This document shows positions 40,639 to 40,703 of a stretch of 40,703 nt of DNA, in pieces; the stretch's first letter is position 1; every line of letters starts with the position of its first letter. A program made the position numbers and the translations under genes. Below the pieces are notes generated by a model that saw only the letters and a list, made by a program, of their open reading frames with translations, was not told the origin of the DNA and searched no databases. The stretch is from Desulfurellaceae bacterium (lineage in GTDB: Bacteria; Desulfobacterota; Binatia; Bin18), in NCBI GenBank assembly GCA_021296095.1, contig JAGWBB010000016.1, positions 1 to 40,703 on the forward strand. The letters are read 5' to 3'.

Positions 40639-40703
40639 TCAAAAATATTGGCGCAGCAGGATGACGATGCAAGCGAGATGCACGAAGCCGAGATAGTTCG
40701 CGG
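40639..40703 (-). mobile_element. End of an IS5-like insertion sequence: transposase C-terminus
   Basis: At the right edge the minus strand encodes ANYLGFVHLACIVILLRQYF and a TGA at 40639-40641. The pattern NYLxFxxLAxIxxxLR is the usual end of IS5-family DDE transposases. The sequence directly after the stop (TGAGACCGCTTCTAG) is a likely inverted-repeat end, as GAGACC is common in the family. The rest of the element lies outside the window. It cut the signal peptide region of the secreted protein gene. Confidence 0.7.

Overview
The window is about 40.7 kb of GC-rich DNA from an uncultured Gram-negative bacterium. Outer-membrane genes (a TonB receptor, MlaA and MlaC-type proteins, beta-barrel ends) show a diderm envelope. 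F420-type LLM oxidoreductases, a ferredoxin:thioredoxin reductase catalytic subunit, a UGA-containing UGSC-type gene, an Ltp2/DUF35/MaoC-like CoA module and phosphonate genes occurring together would fit a Tectomicrobia/Entotheonella- or Binatota-like lineage. That placement is a guess from gene content. No rRNA, tRNA, CRISPR array or replication origin was seen.

Layout. 1-2500: the tail of a membrane protein, a block of three stem-loops, a TetR regulator, a broken LuxR-type regulator and a 37-bp tandem repeat. 2600-7130: a rhomboid protease, an LLM oxidoreductase gene broken by two different palindromic insertions, an intact LLM paralogue, a ferredoxin:thioredoxin reductase catalytic subunit and a D-2-hydroxyacid dehydrogenase. 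Second copies of both palindromes lie within 2 kb. 7140-8831: a minus-strand operon of a conserved protein and a UGSC-family selenoprotein read through an in-frame UGA, ending at a strong terminator. 8900-14240: a mosaic of damaged toxin-antitoxin modules, a TonB receptor whose start looks copied from an ATPase gene, that ATPase, and its DUF3226-like partner fused to an outer-membrane barrel tail.

14266-18894: an NtrC-type response regulator with a soluble histidine kinase, divergent from an ECF sigma factor, its anti-sigma factor and a DUF3106 protein. 18989-22519: cobalamin-dependent methionine synthase (metH). 22582-23241: three small minus-strand genes. 23395-27470: a CoA-metabolism operon (alpha/beta hydrolase, Cys-less thiolase-like protein, DUF35 zinc ribbon, PHP protein, two MaoC-fold proteins). 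27545-31877: MlaA, MlaC/HpnM-like and HpnN-like RND genes for outer-membrane lipid traffic. 31889-36868: split phosphonopyruvate decarboxylase, aminoethylphosphonate transaminase, nucleotidyltransferase, GT39 glycosyltransferase and a 30-residue membrane peptide, which together suggest phosphonate decoration of an envelope molecule. 36922-40703: two secreted proteins sharing a C-terminal module, one a frameshifted metzincin protease and the other cut in its signal peptide by an IS5-like element.

The most interesting observations are the selenoprotein operon, the two families of gene-invading palindromes with target duplications and restorable reading frames, the chimeric genes at 9.7 and 13.3 kb, and the phosphonate cluster next to lipid-transport genes without its mutase.
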